Source of the DNA: Flavivirga spongiicola
Lineage (GTDB): Bacteria > Bacteroidota > Bacteroidia > Flavobacteriales > Flavobacteriaceae
Direction of reading: 5' to 3'
Assembly (NCBI RefSeq): GCF_030540825.1
Contig: NZ_JAUOEO010000002.1
Location: 372,001-436,000, forward strand
Length of the DNA: 64,000 nucleotides
Made by a program: the position numbers and the translations under genes. Positions 37,469 to 46,079 of the stretch are shown here, piece after piece (position 1 is the first letter of the stretch; each line of letters starts with the position of its first letter). The notes below the pieces were generated by a model that made no database searches, had not been told where the DNA came from, and was given only the letters and a program-made list of their open reading frames with translations.

Positions 37469-38617
37469 TTATTTTACTAAGTGTGTGCCTTCAGATAGTT
37501 TTATAAAGTATACAGAACAGGCTTTGTTAAATTCCCTTTTATAAGCTATAGATGCGGCTTCTCCAAAAGCTTTGGCTTCACTTTTTGTTACTAAATTAAT
37601 GGTACAACCACCAAATCCGCCACCCATCATTCTGGCTCCCAAAACCTGATCGTCTGCTTTTGCTAAGTTTACTAGAAAATCCAATTCATCACAACTTACT
37701 TTGTATTGATGTTGTAAGCCATCATGTGATTGAAAAATCAAAGCCCCTAATGTGTCCAAATCATTATCTTCAATAGCTTTTGACGCCTTTATAGCTCTAT
37801 TGTTTTCTTGGATGACATATAGTGCCTTTTGATAATTTTCGGGGGTTACTTTGTCTTTTATGGCTTCTAAATCAGTTTCGGTAGCATCTCTTAATGCTTT
37901 TATTCCAAGTAATTCTGCGATGCTTTCACAAGCAGAACGTCTGTCATTATAGGCACTATCGGATAAACTATGCTTTACATTAGTATTAATGAGCATGAGT
38001 TGATGGTCTTTAAAATCTATCTTATAAGGTTTAGATTCTACCGTTCTACAATCTAAAAGTAATGCGTTGTTTTTGATGCCGAACATACTGGCATATTGAT
38101 CCATAATCCCACATTTTACACCCACATAATTATGCTCTGCTTTTTGTGATATTAAAATCATTTCGTGCTTTGTTAATCCTAAATCAAATAACTCATTTAA
38201 GCCAAAAACAACGCTGTTTTCTAATGCTGCAGATGACGACATGCCAGCACCTCCTGGGATATCTCCCTTAAAAACAATATTAAAATTACCTACGACTTTG
38301 TTTCTATTTTGTATTTCGGAAACAACACCAAATACATAATTTTCCCAGCTGCCTTCAGCAGATGGTTTTAATTTATCTAATTCAAACTCAATACGACTGT
38401 TCATATCCAATGCATATGCGGTAGATCTATTTGTGTCGCTCTTTTGTATAGCAGCAGCAATACCTTTATCTACTGCTGCAGGAAACACAAACCCATCGTT
38501 ATAATCTGTATGCTCCCCAATAATATTAATTCGCCCTGGGGAAAAAATAAGAATAGGTTCGGTTTTAAATGTTTCTATGAATGTTGTTTTTACATCATTA
38601 ATCAATATAGCACTCAT
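37469..38617 (-). CDS. galK: Galactokinase
   Basis: 382 residues, GHMP kinase. PGRINIIGEHTDYNDGFVFP is the galactokinase signature, DIPGGAGMSSSAALE the ATP loop and RMMGGGFGGCTI the third motif. It phosphorylates galactose with ATP. It lies 11 bp after the epimerase gene in the galactose operon. Confidence 0.97.
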   Translation of the reverse strand: MSAILINDVKTTFIETFKTEPILIFSPGRINIIGEHTDYNDGFVFPAAVDKGIAAAIQKSDTNRSTAYALDMNSRIEFELDKLKPSAEGSWENYVFGVVSEIQNRNKVVGNFNIVFKGDIPGGAGMSSSAALENSVVFGLNELFDLGLTKHEMILISQKAEHNYVGVKCGIMDQYASMFGIKNNALLLDCRTVESKPYKIDFKDHQLMLINTNVKHSLSDSAYNDRRSACESIAELLGIKALRDATETDLEAIKDKVTPENYQKALYVIQENNRAIKASKAIEDNDLDTLGALIFQSHDGLQHQYKVSCDELDFLVNLAKADDQVLGARMMGGGFGGCTINLVTKSEAKAFGEAASIAYKREFNKACSVYFIKLSEGTHLVK

Positions 38618-38628
38618 TTTAGTATATG

Positions 38629-39513
38629 TTATTTTATTTTTAAACTCCAGTTAATATGATAAGTATCATTTGCATCTAAAACCTCTAGCCCTATATTATT
38701 ATTAAAACTGTCTGAAACTCCTGTTGTAGGTTCAATAGCTATTGTATTTAATTTAGAAGGGGTATAAGCCTGGAGGAAATTATTCTTTGCAGAAGATCTC
38801 ATTATTAATTGATATTTTGGAGTGTTGAATGTCACCTCATTTGAATTCAAAATCCAACAATCATCCAATGGTTTATCTTCAATATTAAATGCATCTTTTA
38901 ATTCGAAATCTTCAACACCAGTAGTGATGTTTCTTTCACCTAAAACTATTTTTTTAGTACTATTAAAATCTAGTGAGCTATTGAATAAGTTGTCACTTAA
39001 AAAATAAGGATGCCATCCTAAAGTATAAGGAAATGCTTTCGAATCTGTATTTTTTACAGATACATTTAAACTTAAGTTATTTGAAGTGAAAATATATTTT
39101 AACTGAATAGTATAGGTATAAGGAAATCCAATAGATAATTCAGTTTCGTTGTATTCTAGTAAAATAGATGCTGAATCATTACTAGTTTCTTGATTTATAA
39201 TTTGAAACGTTTTATTGTAAACCAATCCATGAAGTGCATTATTTTCTTCTTTTTGGTTTATCTCAAATTGAAACGCTTTATTGTTAAAAGTATATACGCC
39301 ATCTTTAATTCTGTTAGCAAAAGGAAATAAAATTGAAGAAGCATAGGTGTTGGCATAAGTTAATGGCGATAAATCTTTTATAATGGCATGCCCTTTTAAT
39401 GTTAACTCTTGCAAACTGGCCCCGGAATTAAGGTGGATTTTTCCATATACCTTGTTTTCGGAGTTTTCAACCTCTAAAAGATTTAAAGCTTTATTGTGAT
39501 TAATTTTGTACAC
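38629..39513 (-). CDS. galM: Aldose 1-epimerase family protein
   Basis: 294 residues, all-beta galactose mutarotase fold. NALHGLVYNK carries the first catalytic His and YTLGWHPYFL the second. It converts beta- to alpha-galactose to feed GalK; it is somewhat shorter than E. coli GalM and belongs to the broader aldose-epimerase group, but the gene context supports the role. It starts 8 bp after the regulator. Confidence 0.88.
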   Translation of the reverse strand: MYKINHNKALNLLEVENSENKVYGKIHLNSGASLQELTLKGHAIIKDLSPLTYANTYASSILFPFANRIKDGVYTFNNKAFQFEINQKEENNALHGLVYNKTFQIINQETSNDSASILLEYNETELSIGFPYTYTIQLKYIFTSNNLSLNVSVKNTDSKAFPYTLGWHPYFLSDNLFNSSLDFNSTKKIVLGERNITTGVEDFELKDAFNIEDKPLDDCWILNSNEVTFNTPKYQLIMRSSAKNNFLQAYTPSKLNTIAIEPTTGVSDSFNNNIGLEVLDANDTYHINWSLKIK

Positions 39514-39521
39514 TATTTTTT

Positions 39522-40514
39522 TTATAATGAGTTTCTGATAATTAGTCTGTTAGGATTCTCTATCTTAACTTTTTCTTTATTAGTTATCATTTCTGCTAAA
39601 CGTTGTCCCATCCTATTAAAATCTGTAGAAATGGTTGTAATACCACCTTCTACAATTTCTTTAAGTAAGGTGTCATTGTACGAAATAATACCAATATCTT
39701 TTGCCAGTGAAAAGTTTTTACTTTTCATTTTTTTTATAATTTGGAGTAAGCTTTTATCATCTGGCATGATGTATAATTCTCCCTTTATTAAAACTTTATT
39801 TGTTAGTGAATTTATAACTTCAAAAGGTATTTCATTTTCTTTACAAAAGGAACTAAACCCTTTTAGCATACCTTGAGGTTGTTTGTCTTCAGAAAAAATT
39901 AGAATTATTTTTTCGTATTTCCTTATGAGATGTAATGCTTTAGTGAGATTATTAAAAATGGCTTTTTCAAAGTTTTGATAAATGGCCGAATATTCTAATA
40001 AGTCTTTATGTACTTGGTCTAAAATATAGACCTTATCGCTTGGTAATTTTTTTATATCCTTGTTTGTATTTGTCAAGTTTGCTGGCATGATTACATAATA
40101 GTTGTAGTCACCAACGTTATCATTAATTAACTTGCTAAAAAAGTTTTCGTTGAAATGATGGAAAAAAATATCTACTTGAATATTACCTCCTAAATTTTCT
40201 AAAAACGAATTATATAAATCTTCTTTAAAGGCATTTAATTCATCAAAAAGCAAAAATATCTTTTGGGTAACGTTTATATTTTCACTAGCTATATAATATC
40301 CTTTTCCAACTACAGATTGAATGATACCTCTGTTTTTTAACTCATTAAACGCCATTAAAACAGTATCTCTCGAAAGCTTATGGGTGTCTTTAATACTATT
40401 AATAGAAGGAATTTGATCTCCTTTTTTTAAAGCACCAGAAAGGATAGCATCTTCAATGGAGTTGATTATTTGCTTGTATTTTGGAACGCCTATTTTTTTC
40501 TTGATCTTTATCAT
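39522..40514 (-). CDS. GntR-type regulator with sugar-binding domain
   Basis: 330 residues. Residues 8-75 are a GntR winged helix (IINSIEDAILSGALKKGDQIPSI, LSRDTVLMAFNELKNRGI), and the rest is a LacI/periplasmic-binding-like effector domain (KDIGIISYNDTLLKEIVEGGITTIS). It heads the galM-galK-galT operon and is divergent from the symporter, so it likely controls both in response to galactose or a derivative. The 148-bp divergent gap has a direct repeat that may be its site. Confidence 0.9.
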   Translation of the reverse strand: MIKIKKKIGVPKYKQIINSIEDAILSGALKKGDQIPSINSIKDTHKLSRDTVLMAFNELKNRGIIQSVVGKGYYIASENINVTQKIFLLFDELNAFKEDLYNSFLENLGGNIQVDIFFHHFNENFFSKLINDNVGDYNYYVIMPANLTNTNKDIKKLPSDKVYILDQVHKDLLEYSAIYQNFEKAIFNNLTKALHLIRKYEKIILIFSEDKQPQGMLKGFSSFCKENEIPFEVINSLTNKVLIKGELYIMPDDKSLLQIIKKMKSKNFSLAKDIGIISYNDTLLKEIVEGGITTISTDFNRMGQRLAEMITNKEKVKIENPNRLIIRNSL

Positions 40515-40551
40515 ATACCACTACAAATGTATCATTATTTTTTTAAAAAAA

Positions 40552-40570
40552 CCTACTAGACCCTACTAGT
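40552..40570. promoter_or_regulatory. Candidate operator: CCTACTAG direct repeat
   Basis: CCTACTAGA-C-CCTACTAGT: the 8-mer CCTACTAG occurs twice, 10 bases apart, about 40 bp upstream of the regulator start and near the middle of the divergent gap. One helical turn spacing suits a dimer on one DNA face. Confidence 0.5.
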
Positions 40571-40615
40571 TTGGTTTTTTTAAGGCAAGCATGCATTATT
40601 TCTAAATTTAATCTT

Positions 40616-40623
40616 TATATTTG
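40616..40623 (+). promoter_or_regulatory. Bacteroidota -7 element of the symporter gene
   Basis: TATATTTG matches TAnnTTTG, 40 bp upstream of the ATG at 40663. No TTG is present at the ideal -33 spacing, so the site may need activation. Confidence 0.5.
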
Positions 40624-40662
40624 AGTCTTAAATATTAATTAATCAAAATAATTTATTTTACT

Positions 40663-42291
40663 ATGACAGCAGGATTCGAAATGTGGGACTATGTAGTCTT
40701 TATAGCCTACGCCATTTTAATTTTAGGAGTAGGGTTGTGGGTATCTAGAGATAAAGAAGGGCATCAAAAAAATGCCGAAGATTATTTCTTAGCAAGTAAA
40801 TCTTTGCCATGGTGGGCCATTGGTACATCACTAATTGCAGCAAATATTTCAGCAGAACAGTTTATTGGAATGTCAGGATCCGGATTTGCTTTAGGGCTTG
40901 CGATTGCGTCTTATGAGTGGATGGCAGCTTTAACTCTAATCATTGTCGGTAAATATTTCTTGCCAATTTTTATAGAAAAAGGCTTATATACGATTCCCGA
41001 GTTTGTTGAAAAACGATTTTCAACGAATTTAAAAACGATACTAGCTGTATTTTGGTTAGCACTTTACATTTTTGTAAATCTAGCTTCAGTGCTATATTTA
41101 GGAGGGTTGGCTATAGAAACTATTATGGGGGTTGATATGATGTATGCTATTATTGGTTTAGCGTTATTTGCCGCAGCCTATTCTTTATATGGAGGCTTAT
41201 CCGCTGTTGCCTGGACCGATGTTATACAAGTTGTATTTTTAGTATTAGGAGGTTTGTTTACTACTTATTTAGCATTGAATACGGTATCTGGAGGCGAAGG
41301 TGTTTTAGCAGGGTTCTCTAAAGTTGTAGAAGCGGCTCCCGAAAAATTTCATATGATACTAGAAGAAAGTAATGACAACTATATAAATCTACCTGGTATA
41401 TGGGTATTAATAGGGGGCTTATGGGTCGCTAATTTATACTATTGGGGTTTCAATCAATATATTATACAAAGGACTTTAGCAGCTAAATCTTTAAAAGAGT
41501 CTCAAAAAGGGATTTTATTGGCAGCGTTTTTAAAACTTATCATTCCATTAATTGTAGTTGTTCCTGGTATTGCAGCTTATGTTATGGTAAACGATCCTTC
41601 GATTATGGCTAATTTGGGAGAGGCAGGAATGTTAAATTTGCCAACAACAGAGCAAGCAGATAAAGCATATCCTTGGTTGTTACAGTTTTTGCCAACAGGA
41701 CTTAAAGGTATTGCTTTTGCTGCTTTAGCTGCTGCTATTGTATCTTCTTTAGCTTCTATGTTAAATTCAACATCAACCATTTTTACTATGGATATATACA
41801 AGCAATATGTTAATAAAAATGCTGATGATAAAACGACCGTAAATGTTGGACGTATTTCTGCAGCAGTAGCTTTAATAATTGCCGTCATTGTTGCGCCGCT
41901 TTTAGGAGGTATCGATCAGGCATTTCAGTTCATTCAGGAATACACGGGCATTGTGAGTCCGGGTATATTAGCCGTGTTTATTTTAGGTTTATTCTGGAAA
42001 AAAACCACGAATAATGCTGCCATTTGGGGAGCCGTCTTATCTATTCCAATTGCATTGGCACTTAAATTCTTACCTATTCCAATATTTGAGCCATGGATGC
42101 ATCAAATGGGGATAACAACGTTATTAACGATGCTAGTTATAGTCGTATTAAGTAATATGCAAAATAAAGGAGCAGAAGACCCTAAAGGTATTCCGCTTAC
42201 TAAAGAATTATTTAAAACGACACCATTATTTAATATTGGTTCGTTTGCAATTATGATTATACTAACCGTTTTATACGCTTTATTTTGGTAG
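40663..42291 (+). CDS. Sodium/sugar symporter (SSS family)
   Basis: 542 residues, about 14 membrane segments. The block WAIGTSLIAANISAEQFIGMSGSGF and LYGGLSAVAWTDVIQ are typical of SGLT-like Na+/glucose-galactose carriers; LASMLNSTSTIFTMDIY contains the Na+-site serines. It is expected to import galactose with Na+. Divergent from the regulator-galMKT operon, completing a galactose uptake and Leloir unit. Confidence 0.93.
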   Translation: MTAGFEMWDYVVFIAYAILILGVGLWVSRDKEGHQKNAEDYFLASKSLPWWAIGTSLIAANISAEQFIGMSGSGFALGLAIASYEWMAALTLIIVGKYFLPIFIEKGLYTIPEFVEKRFSTNLKTILAVFWLALYIFVNLASVLYLGGLAIETIMGVDMMYAIIGLALFAAAYSLYGGLSAVAWTDVIQVVFLVLGGLFTTYLALNTVSGGEGVLAGFSKVVEAAPEKFHMILEESNDNYINLPGIWVLIGGLWVANLYYWGFNQYIIQRTLAAKSLKESQKGILLAAFLKLIIPLIVVVPGIAAYVMVNDPSIMANLGEAGMLNLPTTEQADKAYPWLLQFLPTGLKGIAFAALAAAIVSSLASMLNSTSTIFTMDIYKQYVNKNADDKTTVNVGRISAAVALIIAVIVAPLLGGIDQAFQFIQEYTGIVSPGILAVFILGLFWKKTTNNAAIWGAVLSIPIALALKFLPIPIFEPWMHQMGITTLLTMLVIVVLSNMQNKGAEDPKGIPLTKELFKTTPLFNIGSFAIMIILTVLYALFW

Positions 42292-42310
42292 TCAAATAAA
42301 TAGATATCTA

Positions 42311-42340
42311 TAAAAAACACCATTTAAATGGTGTTTTTTA
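42311..42340. terminator. Perfect palindromic terminator after the symporter
   Basis: TAAAAAACACCATTT and its exact complement AAATGGTGTTTTTTA form a 30-bp palindrome 20 bp after the stop, with T-runs on both strands. Confidence 0.85.
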
Positions 42341-42443
42341 TTATATATTAATTTGAAAATAATTAGAATAAATGAATAATTAAAGCTAGAACCAAGGTTT
42401 TTAAAGTATTATGAATTATTGATAAAATTTATGAACATTTCTT

Positions 42444-42474
42444 TTGGTTAGATATGTAGTTAATTTTATATTTG
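42444..42474 (+). promoter_or_regulatory. tRNA-Arg promoter (-33 TTG, -7 TAnnTTTG)
   Basis: TTG at 42444-42446 and TATATTTG at 42467-42474 are 20 bases apart, the spacing of the Bacteroidota primary-sigma promoter. The tRNA begins 30 bases further on. Confidence 0.75.
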
Positions 42475-42504
42475 CACACCAGAAATCGGAAATGTTTTCT
42501 TTTA

Positions 42505-42578
42505 GGGCTCTTAGCTCAGCTGGATAGAGCACCTCCCTTCTAAGGAGGCGGTCGAAGGTTCGAATCCTTCAGGGCTCA
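42505..42578 (+). tRNA. tRNA-Arg (anticodon TCT)
   Basis: A complete cloverleaf: acceptor GGGCTCT/AGGGCTC, D-arm GCTC/GAGC, anticodon stem CCTCC/GGAGG with loop CTTCTAA (anticodon TCT), T-arm GAAGG TTCGAAT CCTTC. 74 bases with discriminator A; CCA is not encoded. Reads AGA codons. Confidence 0.96.
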
Positions 42579-42580
42579 CG

Positions 42581-42613
42581 AAAAGCTTCACTTGAAAAGG
42601 TGAGGCTTTTTTG
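42581..42613 (+). terminator. Terminator after tRNA-Arg
   Basis: AAAAGCTTCAC and GTGAGGCTTTT pair with one mismatch and an 8-base loop, followed by TTGTTT, starting 3 bases after the tRNA. Confidence 0.75.
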
Positions 42614-42675
42614 TTTAATATATTTTGTAGTACTTGACAAGCTTTTATAAGAAATAACGTATCAAAAACAAAAGA

Positions 42676-42718
42676 GATCATGCCTAATTGTTGTGTTTAA
42701 GCAAAAATTCTAGTTAAT
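42676..42718. repeat. Short dispersed repeat, related to 58548-58591
   Basis: GATCATGC, then TTGTGTTTAA, CAAAAAT and GTTAAT occur in the same order and spacing as at 58548-58591, about 80% identical by eye. Origin unclear. Confidence 0.4.
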
Positions 42719-42925
42719 CTAACGTGTTTTTAAATTAAATGGGATCAATCCAAAAGTTGTGTGTGAATTGAAATAAGAATAATATTTTTGCACAAAAAAG
42801 CCTCTTGGATCCATACATTGACCTACTGAAAGTTCTCTTGGGATTGATCCATCATTAGGTTGGTTAATAGTAAATTCTAGTACTACTTCTTTTGGAGGTA
42901 AATATTTTTCATCATCGTATACCAT
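42719..42925 (-). CDS. Small hypothetical ORF
   Basis: 68 residues with no recognised motif (KEVVLEFTINQPNDG at the N-terminal half, FGLIPFNLKTR at the end). No signal peptide. The preceding bases are poor for ribosome binding and the ORF lies in a region of repeat fragments and a truncated gene, so it may be a remnant. Kept because its composition is protein-like and its frame is free of rare codons. Confidence 0.3.
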   Translation of the reverse strand: MVYDDEKYLPPKEVVLEFTINQPNDGSIPRELSVGQCMDPRGFFVQKYYSYFNSHTTFGLIPFNLKTR

Positions 42926-43308
42926 AAATTCTACCTTAGTGTTTATAGAAAAGTTGTTCGTCGTTTCAAGCTCAATCCTCTATTTAAACTCAACTTTGTC
43001 GGATAAATACTTAATACACTTTTTAGAGCGTTTTATCATATACGGTTATACCCTTTCTCTTCTTTTGTATCCTTTTTTTTAGATAATTCTTATAACTTTC
43101 AAATGCGAAAATTGCTGGTGTGGCCTATCTTCTAGAACTGTTTGAGAATATAAATGCCATCCTTCTTTAATTGTGGCGGTAGCTATTAATTCATACTCAG
43201 TTTACGAAATTTTTTTGTAGATGTTTCCTGTTTAACAGGATCAAAAACCTGAGAAAATTATTAAATTACTACTCTAAGGAATTTTATAAAAATAGATTAA
43301 TTTAGTGA
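42926..43308. other. Non-coding gap upstream of truncated T9SS gene
   Basis: 383 bp of AT-rich sequence with stops in all frames. No promoter, RNA or repeat that I can support. It joins abruptly to the repeat array: an in-frame TGA at 43306-43308 directly precedes the first DCDGDG codons, so no signal peptide or start is present for that protein. Confidence 0.5.
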
Positions 43309-44415
43309 GACTGTGATGGAGACGGTGTAACAAACGGAGATGAACTGACCCCACCAGATGGCGAGAGTGCAACAGATCCAAATGATCCATGTGACTTTAT
43401 CACTAGCGATATCACCTTAACACCAGATGCAGCCTTTTTAGCGGCAGACTGTGATGGAGACGGTGTAACAAACGGAGATGAACTGACCCCACCGGATGGT
43501 GAGAGTGCAACAGATCCAAATGATCCATGTGACTTTATTACTAACGATATTACCTTAACACCAGATGCAGCCTTTTTAGCGGCAGACTGTGATGGAGATG
43601 GTGTGACTAACGGCGATGAACTGACCCCACCGGATGGCGAGAGTGCAACAGATCCAAATAATCCATGTGACTTTACTACTAACGATATTACCTTAACACC
43701 AGATGCAGCCTTTTTAGCGGCAGACTGTGATGGAGACGGTGTAACAAACGGCGATGAACTGACCCCACCGGATGGTGAGAGTGCGACAGATCCAAATGAT
43801 CCATGTGACTTTATTACTAACGATATTACCTTAACACCAGATGCAGCCTTTTTAGCGGCAGACTGTGATGGAGACGGTGTGACTAACGGCGATGAACTGA
43901 CCCCACCAGATGGAGAGAGTGAAACAGACCCAAATGAGCCATGTGATTTCATTACTAGCGATATCACCTTAACACCAGATGCAGCCTTTTTAGCGGCAGA
44001 CTGTGATGGAGACGGTGTAACAAACGGAGATGAACTGACCCCACCAGATGGCGAGAGTGCAACAGACCCAAATGAGCCATGTGATTTCATTACTAGCGAT
44101 ATCACCTTAACACCAGATGCAGCCTTTTTAGCGGCAGACTGTGATGGAGACGGTGTGACTAACGGCGATGAGTTAACGCCACCAGATGGCGAGAGTGCAA
44201 CAGACCCAAATGAGCCATGTGATTTCATTACTAGCGATATCACCTTAACACCAGATGCAGTGTTTTTAGCGGCAGACTGTGATGGAGACGGTGTAACAAA
44301 CGGAGATGAATTAACTCCACCAGGCGGAGGAACACCAACGGACCCATTAGACCCATGTTCATACAGGCCAACAGATATCACCGTAGCAGTAACGACAACA
44401 GCTAATTGTATTGGA
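43309..44415. repeat. Tandem array: eight 138-bp units
   Basis: The TGTGATGGAGACGG block begins at 43312, 43450, 43588, 43726, 43864, 44002, 44140 and 44278, exactly 138 bp apart (46 codons). Units differ by only a few synonymous bases; the last unit diverges after the GGCGGAGGAACACC junction. Confidence 0.93.
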
Positions 44416-45102
44416 GCACTGGAAGTAACCAAACTGGCCGATGATTCCGACACAGGATTAGGTGATACCATTACGTATACCATCGAGGTAGAAAACACTG
44501 GAAATGTAACCATAACCAACATAACATTGGTAGATACATTTACAGATATAAACGGTAATCCTCTGATATTAACAGAAGGGCCGGTATTTGATGACGCTGA
44601 TCTAGGTAGTGTTGAAGGGACCTTATTAGTAGGAGAGATAGCAACCTACACAGCAACTTTTGAAATTAGCCAACTGGCGATCAATGCAGGAGGTTTAATC
44701 AATAGTGCAGAGGTCTCAGGAATCACTCCAAGTTTTGAAACCATAAGCGATGTAAGTGATGATGGTGATGATGTTGATGGCAATACAGAGGATGATCCTA
44801 CAGAGACGGAATTAGGTTGTTTAATAGTGATTAATGAATTCTCACCAAACGGAGACGGTGTTAATGAATTCTTAGTGATAAACTGTATCACTAACTATCC
44901 GAATAACAGATTAGAGATTTATAATCGCTGGGGAAATATCGTCTATAAAAAGAACAATTATGATAATGACTTTGACGGGACCTCAAATGGTAGATCAACA
45001 ATAAACGGCACAGAAAAGTTACCAGTAGGTACGTACTACTACGTATTAGACTTAGGAGACGGATCCAAGCCAAAAGTAGGTTGGTTATACATAAATAGAT
45101 AA
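43309..45102 (+). CDS. 5'-truncated T9SS surface protein with Ca-binding repeats
   Basis: 597 codons open from a TGA at 43306 to the stop, with no plausible start; the first GTG available is in the third repeat (43603). Eight 46-residue repeats (DCDGDGVTNGDELTPPDG, thrombospondin type 3-like calcium loops) are followed by a DUF11-like domain (LGDTITYTIEVENTGNVTI) and a gliding motility-associated C-terminal (T9SS type B) domain, EFSPNGDGVNEFLVINC to GWLYINR. Such proteins normally start with a signal peptide and exceed 1000 residues, so the 5' part is lost by deletion or by repeat collapse in assembly. PorP/SprF follows, as usual. Confidence 0.85.
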   Translation, partial: DCDGDGVTNGDELTPPDGESATDPNDPCDFITSDITLTPDAAFLAADCDGDGVTNGDELTPPDGESATDPNDPCDFITNDITLTPDAAFLAADCDGDGVTNGDELTPPDGESATDPNNPCDFTTNDITLTPDAAFLAADCDGDGVTNGDELTPPDGESATDPNDPCDFITNDITLTPDAAFLAADCDGDGVTNGDELTPPDGESETDPNEPCDFITSDITLTPDAAFLAADCDGDGVTNGDELTPPDGESATDPNEPCDFITSDITLTPDAAFLAADCDGDGVTNGDELTPPDGESATDPNEPCDFITSDITLTPDAVFLAADCDGDGVTNGDELTPPGGGTPTDPLDPCSYRPTDITVAVTTTANCIGALEVTKLADDSDTGLGDTITYTIEVENTGNVTITNITLVDTFTDINGNPLILTEGPVFDDADLGSVEGTLLVGEIATYTATFEISQLAINAGGLINSAEVSGITPSFETISDVSDDGDDVDGNTEDDPTETELGCLIVINEFSPNGDGVNEFLVINCITNYPNNRLEIYNRWGNIVYKKNNYDNDFDGTSNGRSTINGTEKLPVGTYYYVLDLGDGSKPKVGWLYINR

Positions 45103-45133
45103 AATAGAAAACAAATAACTAAAGAAATTAAAA

Positions 45134-46066
45134 ATGATAAAACAATCATCATTAACGAAAAGCTTAATTTTAGTAGTGTTTGCATTACTATTATCTATGG
45201 AGCTAAGCGCACAACAAGACCCACAATACACACAATACATGTATAATACAATGAGTGTAAACTCAGCTTATGCAGGTCAGCGAGACGTTTTAAGTATTAC
45301 AGGTTTATATCGCACCCAATGGGTTGGTATCGAGGGTGCTCCAAAGACGATCACCTTTGGAGCCCATTCTCCATTAAGAAACAAGCGTTTGGGATTGGGA
45401 TTAAACCTAGTAAGTGATAAATTAGGTCCATCGAGTGAAACCAATGTGGATGTTAATTTCTCATATACAATCCCTATAGATGAAATAAGAGGTACAGAAC
45501 TATCATTTGGATTAAAAGGAGGCTTTCATTTACTAGACACAGATTGGAGCAAAGGCGTATTTCAATACCCGGACCGAGTTTTTAATGACAATCTAAATTT
45601 GTTTTCGCCAACCATAGGTGCCGGTTTATATTTACATTCAGAACAATGGTATTTAGGAATGTCTGTCCCGAACTTTTTTACAACAGAACATTATGATGGT
45701 GTACAAGAATCCATAGCCACCGAACGCTTACACTATTTTTTAATAGGAGGTTATGTATTTGATGTGAGTGAAAACACAAAGTTAAAACCAGCTGTTTTAG
45801 TAAAAGGTGTATCAGGAGCTCCACTAATAGCAGACTTATCGATAAATGCCTTATTTCATGAAAAACTAACCCTGGGTTTAGGCTATAGATGGGATGATTC
45901 CATTAGTGGCTTAGCAGGGTTTCAAATAAGCGACGACCTTTTTATAGGATACGCCTACGATTTAACGACCACAGATTTGAATAGTTATAATAGTGGTTCA
46001 CATGAAATCATGTTAAGATTTGAATTGCAACGAATAGGAAGAATATTATCACCAAGATTCTTCTAA
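45134..46066 (+). CDS. PorP/SprF family T9SS membrane protein
   Basis: 310 residues with a signal peptide ending near LSAQ. QDPQYTQYMYNTMSVNSAYAG (two adjoining blocks) and GLYRTQWVGIEGAPKTITFG are the PorP/SprF signature; the rest predicts an outer-membrane beta-barrel. These proteins act with T9SS type B substrates to hold or export them. It lies 31 bp after the repeat protein and 13 bp before the OmpA gene, forming the common flavobacterial triad. Confidence 0.93.
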   Translation: MIKQSSLTKSLILVVFALLLSMELSAQQDPQYTQYMYNTMSVNSAYAGQRDVLSITGLYRTQWVGIEGAPKTITFGAHSPLRNKRLGLGLNLVSDKLGPSSETNVDVNFSYTIPIDEIRGTELSFGLKGGFHLLDTDWSKGVFQYPDRVFNDNLNLFSPTIGAGLYLHSEQWYLGMSVPNFFTTEHYDGVQESIATERLHYFLIGGYVFDVSENTKLKPAVLVKGVSGAPLIADLSINALFHEKLTLGLGYRWDDSISGLAGFQISDDLFIGYAYDLTTTDLNSYNSGSHEIMLRFELQRIGRILSPRFF

Positions 46067-46079
46067 AAAGCCAAAGGCC

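Noticed and set aside
43309..44415. CRISPR array
   Set aside because: The repeats are 138 bp, contiguous without unique spacers, and in frame with a protein.
43302..44522. A 406-residue frame on the minus strand across the tandem array
   Set aside because: It is the antisense of the 138-bp repeats; the plus-strand frame gives DxDxDG calcium loops and a T9SS tail, while this one gives only Ser/Pro-rich repetition.
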